From Nitrospinaceae bacterium (GTDB lineage Bacteria > Nitrospinota > Nitrospinia > Nitrospinales > VA-1): a DNA stretch of 12,809 nucleotides. This document shows, in pieces, positions 1 to 7,645 of the stretch. The stretch lies in NCBI GenBank assembly GCA_029937635.1, contig JAPYPM010000042.1, positions 1-12,809 of the forward strand, in the 5' to 3' direction. Below the pieces are notes generated by a model, which was given only the letters and a program-made list of their open reading frames with translations, made no database searches and was not told the DNA's origin. Position numbers and translations under genes: made by a program. The first letter of the stretch is position 1. Each line of letters starts with the position of its first letter.

Positions 1-1656
1 ATATGCCATGGTTTGACAGGAGGTGGAGATGGACCTCTTTCCTCTAAGCTCGAGCCAGCACCAGCCGTTCTTTCTGACCCTAGGGTAACAGGTAATGACC
101 ACACCATCGCATACGATAATTTTCAGGTAATCTCTGTAGGAATAGCAAATACTATGATGATGGCCTGGTCAGAAATTCTCCCGGAAGAAGACTTATGGGA
201 CGTCACCTATTACATTAGAACATTTTCAAATAAAAACTTGGAACTTCCTGTTGTTACAACCGTATTAAACAAGTCTAAAACCCCAGGTTCTACAAAACAA
301 GCAGTCGCTGATGTAATCAATATTTTAAATCAAAGTATCAAAGCCTTTAAAGGAGGTGAAGTTGAACAATCAGCTGAACTGGCATTCGACGCCTATCTTA
401 ACTATGAAGGTATTGAGACAGCCCTAATAACAAAAAATAAAAAATTAGGGCTTCGACTAGAGTCCTCTTTTGGCCGCTTACGTGCTGAAATTAAAAGAAG
501 TGCCGATTTAAGTCACGTAGAAAAGATCAACCAGAATATTCAAAATGATTTAAAAGAAGCTCAAACGATCCTCGAACAAAAAGTTGGTTTTACAGGATTG
601 TTCCTTCAATCTTTTTCAATAATTGTTCGTGAAGGATTTGAGGCAATTTTAATAGTTGCTGCATTAATTGCTTTTCTTGTTAAATCAAAAAATAAAGAAA
701 AGGTTAAAATAATTTATCAAGGAGTTCTAATTGGAATTGGTGCAAGTTTTATAACCGCATATATTATCCATGAGGTTCTTAATATAAGTATGGCCAACCA
801 AGAACTCTTGGAGGGTTGGATCATGCTTTTTGCTGTTGTCGTCTTATTCTGGGTCAGTTATTGGCTGCTCACGAAAATAGAAACTCAAAAATGGCAAAGC
901 TATATTACAGGTAAAATGACTCAAGCTATAACAACGGGAAATGTTTTTGCCTTGGGTATGGTTGCATTTCTTGCAGTCTACCGTGAAGGCTTTGAAACAG
1001 TTTTATTTTACAAAGCCCTATATTTATACGCAGGAGAGGTTAGTAACGGAATCATTCCCGGATTTTTAGTTGGTTGTGTCTTTTTGGCCATAATGTTTTT
1101 CTTAATTAACAAGATAGGTATCAAAGTCCCAATAAAATGGTTTTTTGGATTTACTAGTGTCTTACTTTATTTCATGGCATTTACCTTTATGGGTAAAGGT
1201 CTCCATGAATTACAAATGGGAGAAGCTCTCTCTTTAACGGCAGCGGAGTTTGCTCCCGAGATTTCCTGGCTCGGAATGTATCCCACATTAGAAACATTTA
1301 TTGGACAAGCCCTTCTCTTATTAATATTTATTGCCGGAGTTCTTTATACTTTCGTTATCAAACCTGAAGTCGACTCCAAGGACCTATTGGATGAAACTAG
1401 CCACATTCAAAATGATATTAGCTTTGTTCATGACCTAGCAGAACATATTTCAGAACACGCTCAACGTTGCGAAGTATTCCTCAAAGATACAAAAGATAAG
1501 GATCTGAAAGAACTTTCCGGTCACTTAAAAGAAATCGACACGCAAGTTCACGAATTATCAGATCATGTTCACTCTCTAGAAGAGAAATTAATCGATGGGT
1601 ATGAGCGATTGGGTTTTGCAATTATGCCAAAGAAAAAAGGACAAGAATCTCCTTGA
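1..1656 (+). CDS. Cytochrome c/FTR1 family iron permease, 5' end missing
   Basis: This is a membrane ferric/ferrous iron permease of the FTR1 (EfeU) family fused to an N-terminal periplasmic cytochrome c domain. The frame is open to base 1: codons at 1-12 read I-C-H-G, the end of a CxxCHG haem motif, so the TTG at 13 is not the start and the gene begins upstream. Counting from base 13, the cytochrome domain ends near residue 70, with a Met-rich TMMMAW segment that can supply the axial Met ligand. A periplasmic helical domain follows (about 85-190, with YEGIE and an E-rich helix typical of bacterial FTR1 proteins). The permease has about seven membrane helices and the two diagnostic REGFE iron-translocation motifs at residues 206-210 and 324-328. 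A cytoplasmic charged helical tail covers about 465-547. The stop overlaps the next gene's TTG start. Iron is the usual substrate; lead transport (PbrT relatives) is less likely. Confidence 0.93.
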   Translation: MCHGLTGGGDGPLSSKLEPAPAVLSDPRVTGNDHTIAYDNFQVISVGIANTMMMAWSEILPEEDLWDVTYYIRTFSNKNLELPVVTTVLNKSKTPGSTKQAVADVINILNQSIKAFKGGEVEQSAELAFDAYLNYEGIETALITKNKKLGLRLESSFGRLRAEIKRSADLSHVEKINQNIQNDLKEAQTILEQKVGFTGLFLQSFSIIVREGFEAILIVAALIAFLVKSKNKEKVKIIYQGVLIGIGASFITAYIIHEVLNISMANQELLEGWIMLFAVVVLFWVSYWLLTKIETQKWQSYITGKMTQAITTGNVFALGMVAFLAVYREGFETVLFYKALYLYAGEVSNGIIPGFLVGCVFLAIMFFLINKIGIKVPIKWFFGFTSVLLYFMAFTFMGKGLHELQMGEALSLTAAEFAPEISWLGMYPTLETFIGQALLLLIFIAGVLYTFVIKPEVDSKDLLDETSHIQNDISFVHDLAEHISEHAQRCEVFLKDTKDKDLKELSGHLKEIDTQVHELSDHVHSLEEKLIDGYERLGFAIMPKKKGQESP

Positions 1657-3278
1657 TCACCCGTTATTTTAATCCAACCCGGACTCTCCACAAGTGGTTA
1701 GGTTTGGCCTGCTTCCTTTTTGTGATTGTCCTATCAGCATCCGGCATCTTATTGATGCATACAGATTCATTAGAACTCAGCAAGAGAATGGTAGGAGGGA
1801 AGTTTCTTCCCGAAAAATATTTTCATGTAACTGGAATAAATCGATCCATTCAATCCCTTGCATATATTTCCAATGAGGAACAGTTCACAATTTTTGCAGG
1901 AACAGATCATGGCTTATTTCGTACTATTGACTCTGGTAAAAACTGGACAGAATCAAAAAAAGGATTATTTAATCAGGATATTCGTGCACTAGCAGTAGAT
2001 CCAAAAGACTCTCAGCTAATATATGCAGGCACTCCAAAGGGTATTTTTAAATCAGAAGATAGAGGCGAAAGCTGGACTGAGTGGTTTGACCAAGCAAGCG
2101 GCTTGACCAATACTTTCATTAACGACCTTCTTATTGACCCTAACCAAGCCGAAACTATTTACGCAGCAACTCGAGGTGGGCTATTCGTTTCACACGAAGG
2201 TGGGGACCTTTGGGAATCTACAGATAATAAGATCCTAAAAAATGAAAATATTCAAACCATTCAATTTTCTGCCGCACATCCACAGCAACTCATCATAAAC
2301 TCAAAAAAAAATATTTTTAGAAGCACCGACGACAAAAAACTATGGGAAAAAAAATGGTCCGATATCCCTAAAAGTATTTCAAGTATCATTACTATAGAAA
2401 CTGATCCAGAATTTATTTTTATTGGCACAGAAAAAGGTTTTTATAAGTCCTTTAATGGAGGCCTCAACTGGCTCAAGGATAAAAATAAAAACTTAAAAAA
2501 AATATTTTCTATAGCTAGAAACACAGAAGATAACTCTGGCATCCTTCTAAGTTCTAATAAAGGGTTATTCTATTCAATCAATAGCGGCGACACGTGGCTT
2601 GAAATCACTCCAAACAAAAGTAATTTAGCGCGGGAAGGTAGAATAAAAATAACCCAAATTAATAACATTTTAGTTACTACTGCTTCAAAAAATCAGGCTT
2701 CTCTTCTCTTGGTAGGATCAAAAACTGGATTATTTATTTCAAACAACAATGGTGCCCTATGGAGATTTGTTAATTTAGGAGATTCTAGCAACACACTATC
2801 ACCAAATGATTTTAGGATGGACCTTGGTAAATTAGTTACTGAAATTCATACGGGAAGATTTTTCGGAACATACTTTTACTGGGTGGTAGACATTGCTACT
2901 ATTGGTATGATTGGATTAGCCATCTCTGGATTGATGATAATTTTATATCGCAAAAAAATAAAAAAAACAAGCCTCTCTAGAAATAGATCTTTAGATGAGA
3001 AAAATGAAGTTAATCAGATAACAGATATGGCAAAATCATTTAACAATGAAGATATTTATGACAGGGCCAACCATATCAATAATCACCTTAAAAAATTTAA
3101 AACTATATACAAAAATTCAAAGACAAAAGAAGAAACCAGAAAAATTGATGAGCATATTTCAACGCTTGACACAAAAATTCAACTCATAGTAAAAGAAATA
3201 AATGATTTTTCTGCAATGACCCAAAATGCCTCGTCAAATCAGCCTTTTCCCGATAAGAAAAGTCATCCATATAATTAA
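1653..3278 (+). CDS. PepSY-type membrane protein with a BNR/Ycf48-like propeller
   Basis: The N terminus (residues 12-36, LHKWLGL... SGILLMH) and the C-terminal helix (HTGRFFGTYFYWVVD from residue 399, helix to about 432) match the first and last membrane segments of PepSY_TM proteins, a family tied to siderophore and iron reduction and to respiratory electron transfer. Between them, where PepSY domains usually sit, are seven Asp-box repeats of the S/T-x-D/N-x-G-x-x-W type, from TIDSGKNW (91-98) to SNNNGALW (363-370), which predicts a seven-bladed periplasmic propeller of the BNR/sortilin/Ycf48 kind. The fourth repeat is degenerate (STDDKKLW). A lysine-rich cytoplasmic helical tail follows (about 433-541). 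The TTG start at 1653 overlaps the TGA of the permease gene, and a weak AGGA lies about 11 bases upstream, so the two are translationally coupled. A role as a membrane partner, possibly a redox partner, of the permease is inferred from context; no haem-binding His set was verified. Confidence 0.8.
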   Translation: MITRYFNPTRTLHKWLGLACFLFVIVLSASGILLMHTDSLELSKRMVGGKFLPEKYFHVTGINRSIQSLAYISNEEQFTIFAGTDHGLFRTIDSGKNWTESKKGLFNQDIRALAVDPKDSQLIYAGTPKGIFKSEDRGESWTEWFDQASGLTNTFINDLLIDPNQAETIYAATRGGLFVSHEGGDLWESTDNKILKNENIQTIQFSAAHPQQLIINSKKNIFRSTDDKKLWEKKWSDIPKSISSIITIETDPEFIFIGTEKGFYKSFNGGLNWLKDKNKNLKKIFSIARNTEDNSGILLSSNKGLFYSINSGDTWLEITPNKSNLAREGRIKITQINNILVTTASKNQASLLLVGSKTGLFISNNNGALWRFVNLGDSSNTLSPNDFRMDLGKLVTEIHTGRFFGTYFYWVVDIATIGMIGLAISGLMIILYRKKIKKTSLSRNRSLDEKNEVNQITDMAKSFNNEDIYDRANHINNHLKKFKTIYKNSKTKEETRKIDEHISTLDTKIQLIVKEINDFSAMTQNASSNQPFPDKKSHPYN

Positions 3279-3335
3279 TTCAAAAGTCTAAAGAATTAAT
3301 CAAGATACAAAACTAAGTAACAAATTTTATCTAAA

Positions 3336-3959
3336 TTGAAAATAACGACAAATTTAATGGTCAACATACTTAATACTATACTTGTTCCTTTGCGAGTCCA
3401 TTTTTTTAATGGACTATTTGCCTTTAGTATTATTTCTTTTTTATCTTTCTCTAATTTTTCATACGCAGAAGAAGAAAAAAAATTTCAACTCTCAGTACTA
3501 CTGACTAAAAAACAGGCCTTTGAAATAGCTTTTCCCGGTGCTGACGAAATTAGAAAAGAAAGACTTTGGTTAACTAACGAACAAATTATTTCTATAGAAA
3601 AACTAAACATGTATAAAATTAATGAGAAGCGATTCACATTCTATACTGGAATAAAAAATGGCAGGTCCATGGGATCAATGCTAATTGACAATATCATCGG
3701 AAAATCATTTCCAATAACTTTTATGACAGTAATCAACACCGATGGAACGGTTCGTGATGTTGAGATAATGGTTTACAGAGAACCTCAAGGCTGGGAAGTA
3801 AAGTATAAATCGTTTCGCAGCCAGTTCTACGGGAAAAACTCCTCTTCAGATCGCAGAAAAGTTCTCTCTATTAGTGGGGCAACGCTCTCCGTAAATGCTA
3901 TTAAGAGTGGTGTTTATAAGGCTATGGCAGCATATGAAGTCCTATATCTAAATAAATAG
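3336..3959 (+). CDS. Secreted FMN-binding domain protein
   Basis: This is a periplasmic FMN-binding domain protein of the RnfG/NqrC type. An N-terminal hydrophobic segment ends in FSYA before EEEKKF, a good signal peptide. The C-terminal SGATLS motif (residues 180-185 counted from the TTG at 3336) is the signature at which the ApbE flavin transferase attaches FMN covalently, here to Thr183. The preceding GWEVKYKSFRSQF segment is also typical of these small flavoproteins. It lies 57 bases after the PepSY/propeller gene on the same strand with no terminator seen, so it is probably in the same operon. I infer that it carries electrons on the periplasmic side, for example to reduce ferric iron or exchange electrons with the cytochrome c domain. 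The start is uncertain: TTG at 3336 or ATG at 3357, both leaving the signal peptide intact and neither with a clear ribosome site. ApbE is not in the window. Confidence 0.85.
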   Translation: MKITTNLMVNILNTILVPLRVHFFNGLFAFSIISFLSFSNFSYAEEEKKFQLSVLLTKKQAFEIAFPGADEIRKERLWLTNEQIISIEKLNMYKINEKRFTFYTGIKNGRSMGSMLIDNIIGKSFPITFMTVINTDGTVRDVEIMVYREPQGWEVKYKSFRSQFYGKNSSSDRRKVLSISGATLSVNAIKSGVYKAMAAYEVLYLNK

Positions 3960-4131
3960 AATACGATTTTATTTTCTCTACCGCCTGTTTAACTAAACTT
4001 AACTCTAAACTTTTCTCGCTAAATCAATTATAAAATAACTACCAGAATATCATTTAAATATAAACGAGATAATTAATGATTCTATTTCGTCTTCAACGAT
4101 AATCAATCAACTTTTTTTATTTTTGTAAATT

Positions 4132-4911
4132 ATGTATACACAAAAACTTGTCGTTATAACAGGGGATCAGTTAGCGCACAATTATTTTATAAATCAATTG
4201 CGTGCTAACTTTAATTTGTCAGCGATATTTATCGAAAAGAACCGATACCCAGATCCAACTTGCAACTCTAAAAAAGAAAGAGAAGCTTGGGACGAGTTTT
4301 TTGTAAACCTTAAAAAACAAGAAGAATATTTATTCCAATTTTCTAAATGCAATAATGTTCTAAATTATCCTCAAAATTTTTACATTGAAAAAGGATGCCT
4401 GAACGAGAACAAAACAATAAAACTTATTAACAAATTTAATCCCGCAATAATATTAATTTTCGGGACTAGTTTATTATGCTCTAAATACCTTGACTTGTAT
4501 CCAAATCAAATTTTAAACCTTCATGTTGGTTTATCCCAGTACTACCGAGGTACTTCTTGTAATTTCTGGCCTATTTACAATTTAGAACCCCAACTTTTGG
4601 GAGCAACAATACATTATGTTACCAATAGAATGGATGGTGGCAATATTTTATTCCAAGATTCAATTGAACTACATAAAAATGATTCTCAATTTATTTTAAT
4701 GACTAAACCTATTATCTTAGGAACTAAGCTGATGGTTGAAGCTATAAAAAGTACTAGCGTTAATTCAACTCAACATAAACAAACCCATACCAATGGAAAA
4801 CTCTACCAGATTAAAGACTTTGACCCCAAAGCTATTATTCATGTAAACCATCATATTTCTTCAGGTAAAATAAAAAGAAAAATAGAACTAGAAAATTTAA
4901 AGTTAAAATAA
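4132..4911 (+). CDS. Formyltransferase-family protein
   Basis: This is a 259-residue protein with the formyltransferase fold (Formyl_trans_N), the family of PurN, Fmt and sugar-amine N-formyltransferases that use 10-formyltetrahydrofolate. The catalytic triad is visible: N129 and H131 in NLHVGLS and D168 in the MDGGNILFQ segment, with the supporting YYRGTSCNFWPIYN and LGATIHYV stretches. It is longer than PurN and lacks the C-terminal domain of Fmt, and its N terminus (VVITGDQLAHNYFINQL) resembles stand-alone formyltransferases near surface-sugar or natural-product genes. The acceptor substrate cannot be read from the sequence. It stands alone, 172 bases after the FMN-binding gene and about 80 bases before the mod promoter palindrome. 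The ATG at 4132 has no clear ribosome site, only a T-rich leader. I infer a catalytically competent enzyme of unknown substrate. Confidence 0.8.
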   Translation: MYTQKLVVITGDQLAHNYFINQLRANFNLSAIFIEKNRYPDPTCNSKKEREAWDEFFVNLKKQEEYLFQFSKCNNVLNYPQNFYIEKGCLNENKTIKLINKFNPAIILIFGTSLLCSKYLDLYPNQILNLHVGLSQYYRGTSCNFWPIYNLEPQLLGATIHYVTNRMDGGNILFQDSIELHKNDSQFILMTKPIILGTKLMVEAIKSTSVNSTQHKQTHTNGKLYQIKDFDPKAIIHVNHHISSGKIKRKIELENLKLK

Positions 4912-4991
4912 ATATCATCCTTATAACTTTTCTATTATTCACTACCATTCTTAATTTTATCAATTCATCTTATAAGAAAATAAAAACAAGC

Positions 4992-5020
4992 TTGACCATA
5001 GCGTTATATATTAGTATACA
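4992..5020 (+). promoter_or_regulatory. Putative sigma70 promoter of modABC
   Basis: TTGACC at 4992-4997 (5 of 6 to the -35 consensus) is followed after exactly 17 bases by TATACA at 5015-5020 (a good -10). The expected start of transcription is about 5026-5028. It lies within the palindrome and overlaps the ModE-like operator, as expected for a repressed promoter. Because of the symmetry a weaker leftward promoter (TTGACC, 16 bases, TAATAT) also exists on the minus strand, with no gene downstream of it on that strand. Confidence 0.6.
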
Positions 5021-5025
5021 TAACG
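5002..5025. promoter_or_regulatory. ModE-like molybdate operator (Mo-box)
   Basis: The half-sites CGTTATAT and TACATAACG, 24 bases end to end, match in sequence and spacing the E. coli modA operator as I remember it. The site spans the promoter spacer, the -10 element and the expected start of transcription, so bound ModE-molybdate would block RNA polymerase. It sits directly in front of modABC, which is the classical ModE target. No modE gene is in the window, so the regulator would have to lie elsewhere. Confidence 0.7.
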
Positions 5026-5027
5026 CT

Positions 5028-5834
5028 ATGGTCAAGCTTGTTACTTATGCAAAAAAATCAAAGTGTAGTAAAACTTTCAATATATTTTTTACTATTGGAT
5101 TCTTATGGTTCTTCGCTAATCCAATATCTATTTCCCATGCTAATGAAATTTATGCAGCTGTCGCTACAAATTTCCACAATCCTTTCAAAGCCATAGCTGA
5201 AAAATTTGAAAGAACATCCGGGCATAAGGTAATAATTATTTCTGGATCCACTGGGAAGCTCTATGCCCAAATAATTAATGGTGCTCCTTTTGATATATTT
5301 CTTTCTGCTGACGAACTCAGACCACAGTTACTAACACAATCAGGCATAGCTATTTCTGGAACTCAATATAGTTACGCAATTGGGAAAATCACATTATGGA
5401 GCCCCAAGTTAAATATAATATCTGATAGTTTAAAATCAATATTTCTTGTCAAAAAATTTTCTCACATAGCAATGGCTAATCCTATCACTGCTCCATATGG
5501 AAGGGCTGCTCTTCAAACATTAAAGAAACTTGGCCTATTGAACAAACTTAAACCACTTATAGTACAAGGTGAAAATATTGGTCAAGCATTTCATTTCGTT
5601 TTTTCTAACAATGCTGAGTTAGGTTTTGTAGCCTTATCGCAAGTTTTGGATCCTAAAAATAAGCTGAAAGGAAATCGTATAGACATTCCTAGTGAATACC
5701 ACGACCCTATCAAACAAGATATTGTTGTTTTAACAAGAGCTAAAAATAATAAAGGTGCAATGGATCTTTGGAATTTTTTAAAGAGTGGCCAAGCAAAAGA
5801 AGTTATTAAAAAATATGGTTACGAATTATCATAA
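5028..5834 (+). CDS. modA: Molybdate ABC transporter periplasmic binding protein
   Basis: ModA captures molybdate (and tungstate) in the periplasm and delivers it to ModBC. A signal peptide (charged KKSK stretch, hydrophobic core, cleavage after ISHA) precedes the mature NEIYAAVATNF. Family signatures follow: SGSTGKLYAQI (from residue 72), whose Ser side chains contact the oxyanion, GAPFDIFLSAD, YAIGKITLWS, ANPITAPYGRAA and GENIGQAFHFVFSNNAELGFV. The full length of 268 residues is normal. I chose ATG 5028 over the longer TTG 4992 because 4992 is inside the -35 element of the promoter and would add residues ahead of the signal peptide. ATG 5028 falls in the right arm of the palindrome and almost at the predicted transcript 5' end, so translation may be leaderless. 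modB follows after 36 bases. Confidence 0.93.
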   Translation: MVKLVTYAKKSKCSKTFNIFFTIGFLWFFANPISISHANEIYAAVATNFHNPFKAIAEKFERTSGHKVIIISGSTGKLYAQIINGAPFDIFLSADELRPQLLTQSGIAISGTQYSYAIGKITLWSPKLNIISDSLKSIFLVKKFSHIAMANPITAPYGRAALQTLKKLGLLNKLKPLIVQGENIGQAFHFVFSNNAELGFVALSQVLDPKNKLKGNRIDIPSEYHDPIKQDIVVLTRAKNNKGAMDLWNFLKSGQAKEVIKKYGYELS

Positions 5835-5870
5835 TATTTTATTTAATAGATTTCTTAATCATAGAACAGC

Positions 5871-6554
5871 ATGGATATTTCAAACTTTAACTATCAGCCT
5901 ATTATTTTAACGTTACAACTTGCCGCGTCCACCGTTATTGTATTACTTGTGATTGGCATTCCAATTTCTTGGTGGCTTGCTCACACTAAAAATCGGTTTA
6001 GGCCAGTTTTTGAAGCTGTTGTAGCGCTACCACTCGTCTTACCTCCAACAGTTCTTGGATTTTATTTATTAATTCTTCTTGGCCCCAATGGATGGATAGG
6101 AAAACCTGTTGAAGCACTGTCTGGATCCCACCTTTCGTTTAGCTTTACGGGTCTTGTCATTGCCTCAACTTTTTATTCCTTGCCATTTGTGGTGCAACCA
6201 CTTTATAACGCATTCGATTCAATTGGCAAAGTCCCTCTCGAAGTAGCCTGGACCCTTGGCGCTTCGAAATGGGACGCATTTTGGACCGTTGCAAGTCCAA
6301 TGGCTTTACGTGGATATATTACTGCTATTGTATTGGGGTTTGCCCATACCCTAGGTGAATTTGGAGTTGTCCTTATGGTCGGCGGAAGTATCCCAGGTAA
6401 AACAAAAGTTCTATCTATTGAAATATATGACCGAGTAGAAACTTTAGACTATGCCCACGCCCATTTTTTATCTGCAGGATTATTGTCTTTTACCTTCTTG
6501 GTGTTATTTATTGTTTATTATATCAACAAAAAACTACCTGTTAATTTTTCATGA
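5871..6554 (+). CDS. modB: Molybdate ABC transporter permease
   Basis: ModB forms the homodimeric inner-membrane channel for molybdate. The 227 residues hold about five membrane helices. The cytoplasmic coupling (EAA) loop is EVAWTLGASKWDAFWTV followed by PMALRGYITAI, and the ModB hallmark TLGEFGVVLMVGGSIPGKT lies near residues 160-180. The PLVLPPTVLGFYLL segment near the third helix is also family-typical. The ATG at 5871 gives the expected N terminus (QPIILTLQLAASTV). There is a 36-base gap from modA without terminator, and the TGA stop overlaps the modC ATG in an ATGA arrangement, so modB and modC are translationally coupled. Confidence 0.95.
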   Translation: MDISNFNYQPIILTLQLAASTVIVLLVIGIPISWWLAHTKNRFRPVFEAVVALPLVLPPTVLGFYLLILLGPNGWIGKPVEALSGSHLSFSFTGLVIASTFYSLPFVVQPLYNAFDSIGKVPLEVAWTLGASKWDAFWTVASPMALRGYITAIVLGFAHTLGEFGVVLMVGGSIPGKTKVLSIEIYDRVETLDYAHAHFLSAGLLSFTFLVLFIVYYINKKLPVNFS

Positions 6555-7645
6555 ATCTATTATCTGCCAAGTTTAAGATTGTGTTAGGTGATTTTAAACT
6601 TAATGTTGATATTGAGACTCCAGTTCATGGGTTCACTGTCCTATTTGGACCATCTGGGAGCGGCAAGACCTCTTTTTTGCGTTGCATATCTGGTTTAGAG
6701 CGAGCGCCTGAAGGTTTTTTACAAATTAATGAGGAAATATGGCAGGATGAAAGTAGGAAGATTTTCATCCCACCCAATAAAAGAAACATAGGTTATGTCT
6801 TTCAGGAAATGCGTCTATTTCCTCATTTAAACGTTGAAGGAAATCTCCGTTATGGTCTGAAACGGCTCGCCCCAGAAATCGATGATTCTCTTTTTAGCCA
6901 GATCGTTGAGATCATGGGCTTAGTATCTTTTCTAAGTAGATATCCCCGTAATCTATCTGGTGGAGAAAAACAACGCGTTGCATTGGCGCGAGCTCTTCTG
7001 ACCCGTCCACGTCTATTATTGATGGACGAACCCTTGGCTGCATTGGACATGAGACGTAAACAAGAAATTCTTCCTTACTTTCAACGGATGCAATCTGAGC
7101 TAAACATCCCAATTTTATACGTCACTCACTCTCTAAATGAGGTACTACAACTTGTTGACACTATGTTGCTGATGGACCAAGGAAAAGTAATTGCTGCAGG
7201 ACCAGTAGAAGAAGTGTTATCTCATCCTCACCTCGGACAACACCTCGGGCACAAATTAGTTGGCACCATTCTGGATACTACTGTAGTCCGACAAGACGAA
7301 GAATTTCAATTGACCGTCCTTAAGTTCAATTCTCATACCCTTTATGTACCTCGGCGCGAGGTTTCCCCTGGAGACAAGTTACGTATACATATAAGAGCAG
7401 AAGACATAATCTTATCTATTGAACCCATCGCAAACAAGACTAGTGTCCTCAACGTTTTACCCGCCAAGGTTATAAAAACGATACCTAGCGACGATGATAA
7501 GTGTAAGGTTAGCGTTAAACTCGATATAGGTTGCTCTATTTTGGCAACAATTACTCGAAAGTCATTGAGCCACCTCAATATTAAATCAGGTCAGAATATT
7601 TTTGCGCATATTAAAGCCATCCGAATGGCTCACGAACTTAACTAA
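6551..7645 (+). CDS. modC: Molybdate ABC transporter ATP-binding protein
   Basis: ModC is the cytoplasmic ATPase that powers molybdate import through ModB. All ABC motifs are intact: Walker A GPSGSGKT (residues 33-40), Q-loop in GYVFQEMRLFPHL, signature LSGGEKQRVALARAL, Walker B LLLMDEP followed by LAALD, and the switch His in YVTHSLNEV. The C-terminal 130 residues form a regulatory region ending in a TOBE (Mo-binding) domain of about 292-360 (VLPAKVIKTI... VFAHIKA-like ending IFAHIKAIRMA). The 364-residue length is normal for ModC. The start overlaps modB by four bases. No clear terminator is seen after the stop. Expression probably follows the ModE-like operator before modA. Confidence 0.96.
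   Translation: MNLLSAKFKIVLGDFKLNVDIETPVHGFTVLFGPSGSGKTSFLRCISGLERAPEGFLQINEEIWQDESRKIFIPPNKRNIGYVFQEMRLFPHLNVEGNLRYGLKRLAPEIDDSLFSQIVEIMGLVSFLSRYPRNLSGGEKQRVALARALLTRPRLLLMDEPLAALDMRRKQEILPYFQRMQSELNIPILYVTHSLNEVLQLVDTMLLMDQGKVIAAGPVEEVLSHPHLGQHLGHKLVGTILDTTVVRQDEEFQLTVLKFNSHTLYVPRREVSPGDKLRIHIRAEDIILSIEPIANKTSVLNVLPAKVIKTIPSDDDKCKVSVKLDIGCSILATITRKSLSHLNIKSGQNIFAHIKAIRMAHELN

Larger units (their letters stand above)
4985..5042. repeat. 58-base palindrome with 23-bp perfect arms at the modA promoter
   Basis: Bases 4985-5007 are the exact reverse complement of 5020-5042. The 12-base centre adds three more pairs (5009-5011 with 5016-5018), so 26 of 29 possible pairs match. Transcribed, this would be a very stable hairpin with a 4-base loop; as DNA it could cruciform. 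It contains the mod promoter, a ModE-like operator and the start codon of modA. The symmetry runs about 15 bases beyond the ModE-like core on each side, more than a ModE site needs. Confidence 0.97.

Noticed and set aside
13..15. TTG as the start of the iron permease
   Set aside because: The frame is open upstream to base 1 and reads the end of a CxxCHG haem motif, so the gene continues beyond the window.
1694..1876. Plus-strand 60-codon frame inside the PepSY-propeller gene
   Set aside because: It is an overlapping frame of a well-supported gene, with no ribosome site or recognisable protein.
4080..4131. Terminator before the formyltransferase gene
   Set aside because: A T-rich run is present, but only a four-pair stem can be drawn before it.
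4992..5027. Extended modA start at TTG 4992
   Set aside because: It lies in the -35 element of the best promoter, adds residues ahead of a normal signal peptide and has no ribosome site.
4985..5042. Palindrome as a rho-independent terminator of the formyltransferase gene
   Set aside because: There is no T-run after the stem on either strand, and the centre matches a ModE operator beside modA.
6850..7112. Minus-strand open frames inside modC
   Set aside because: They are antisense shadows of a gene with full ABC motifs; the translations show no family features.
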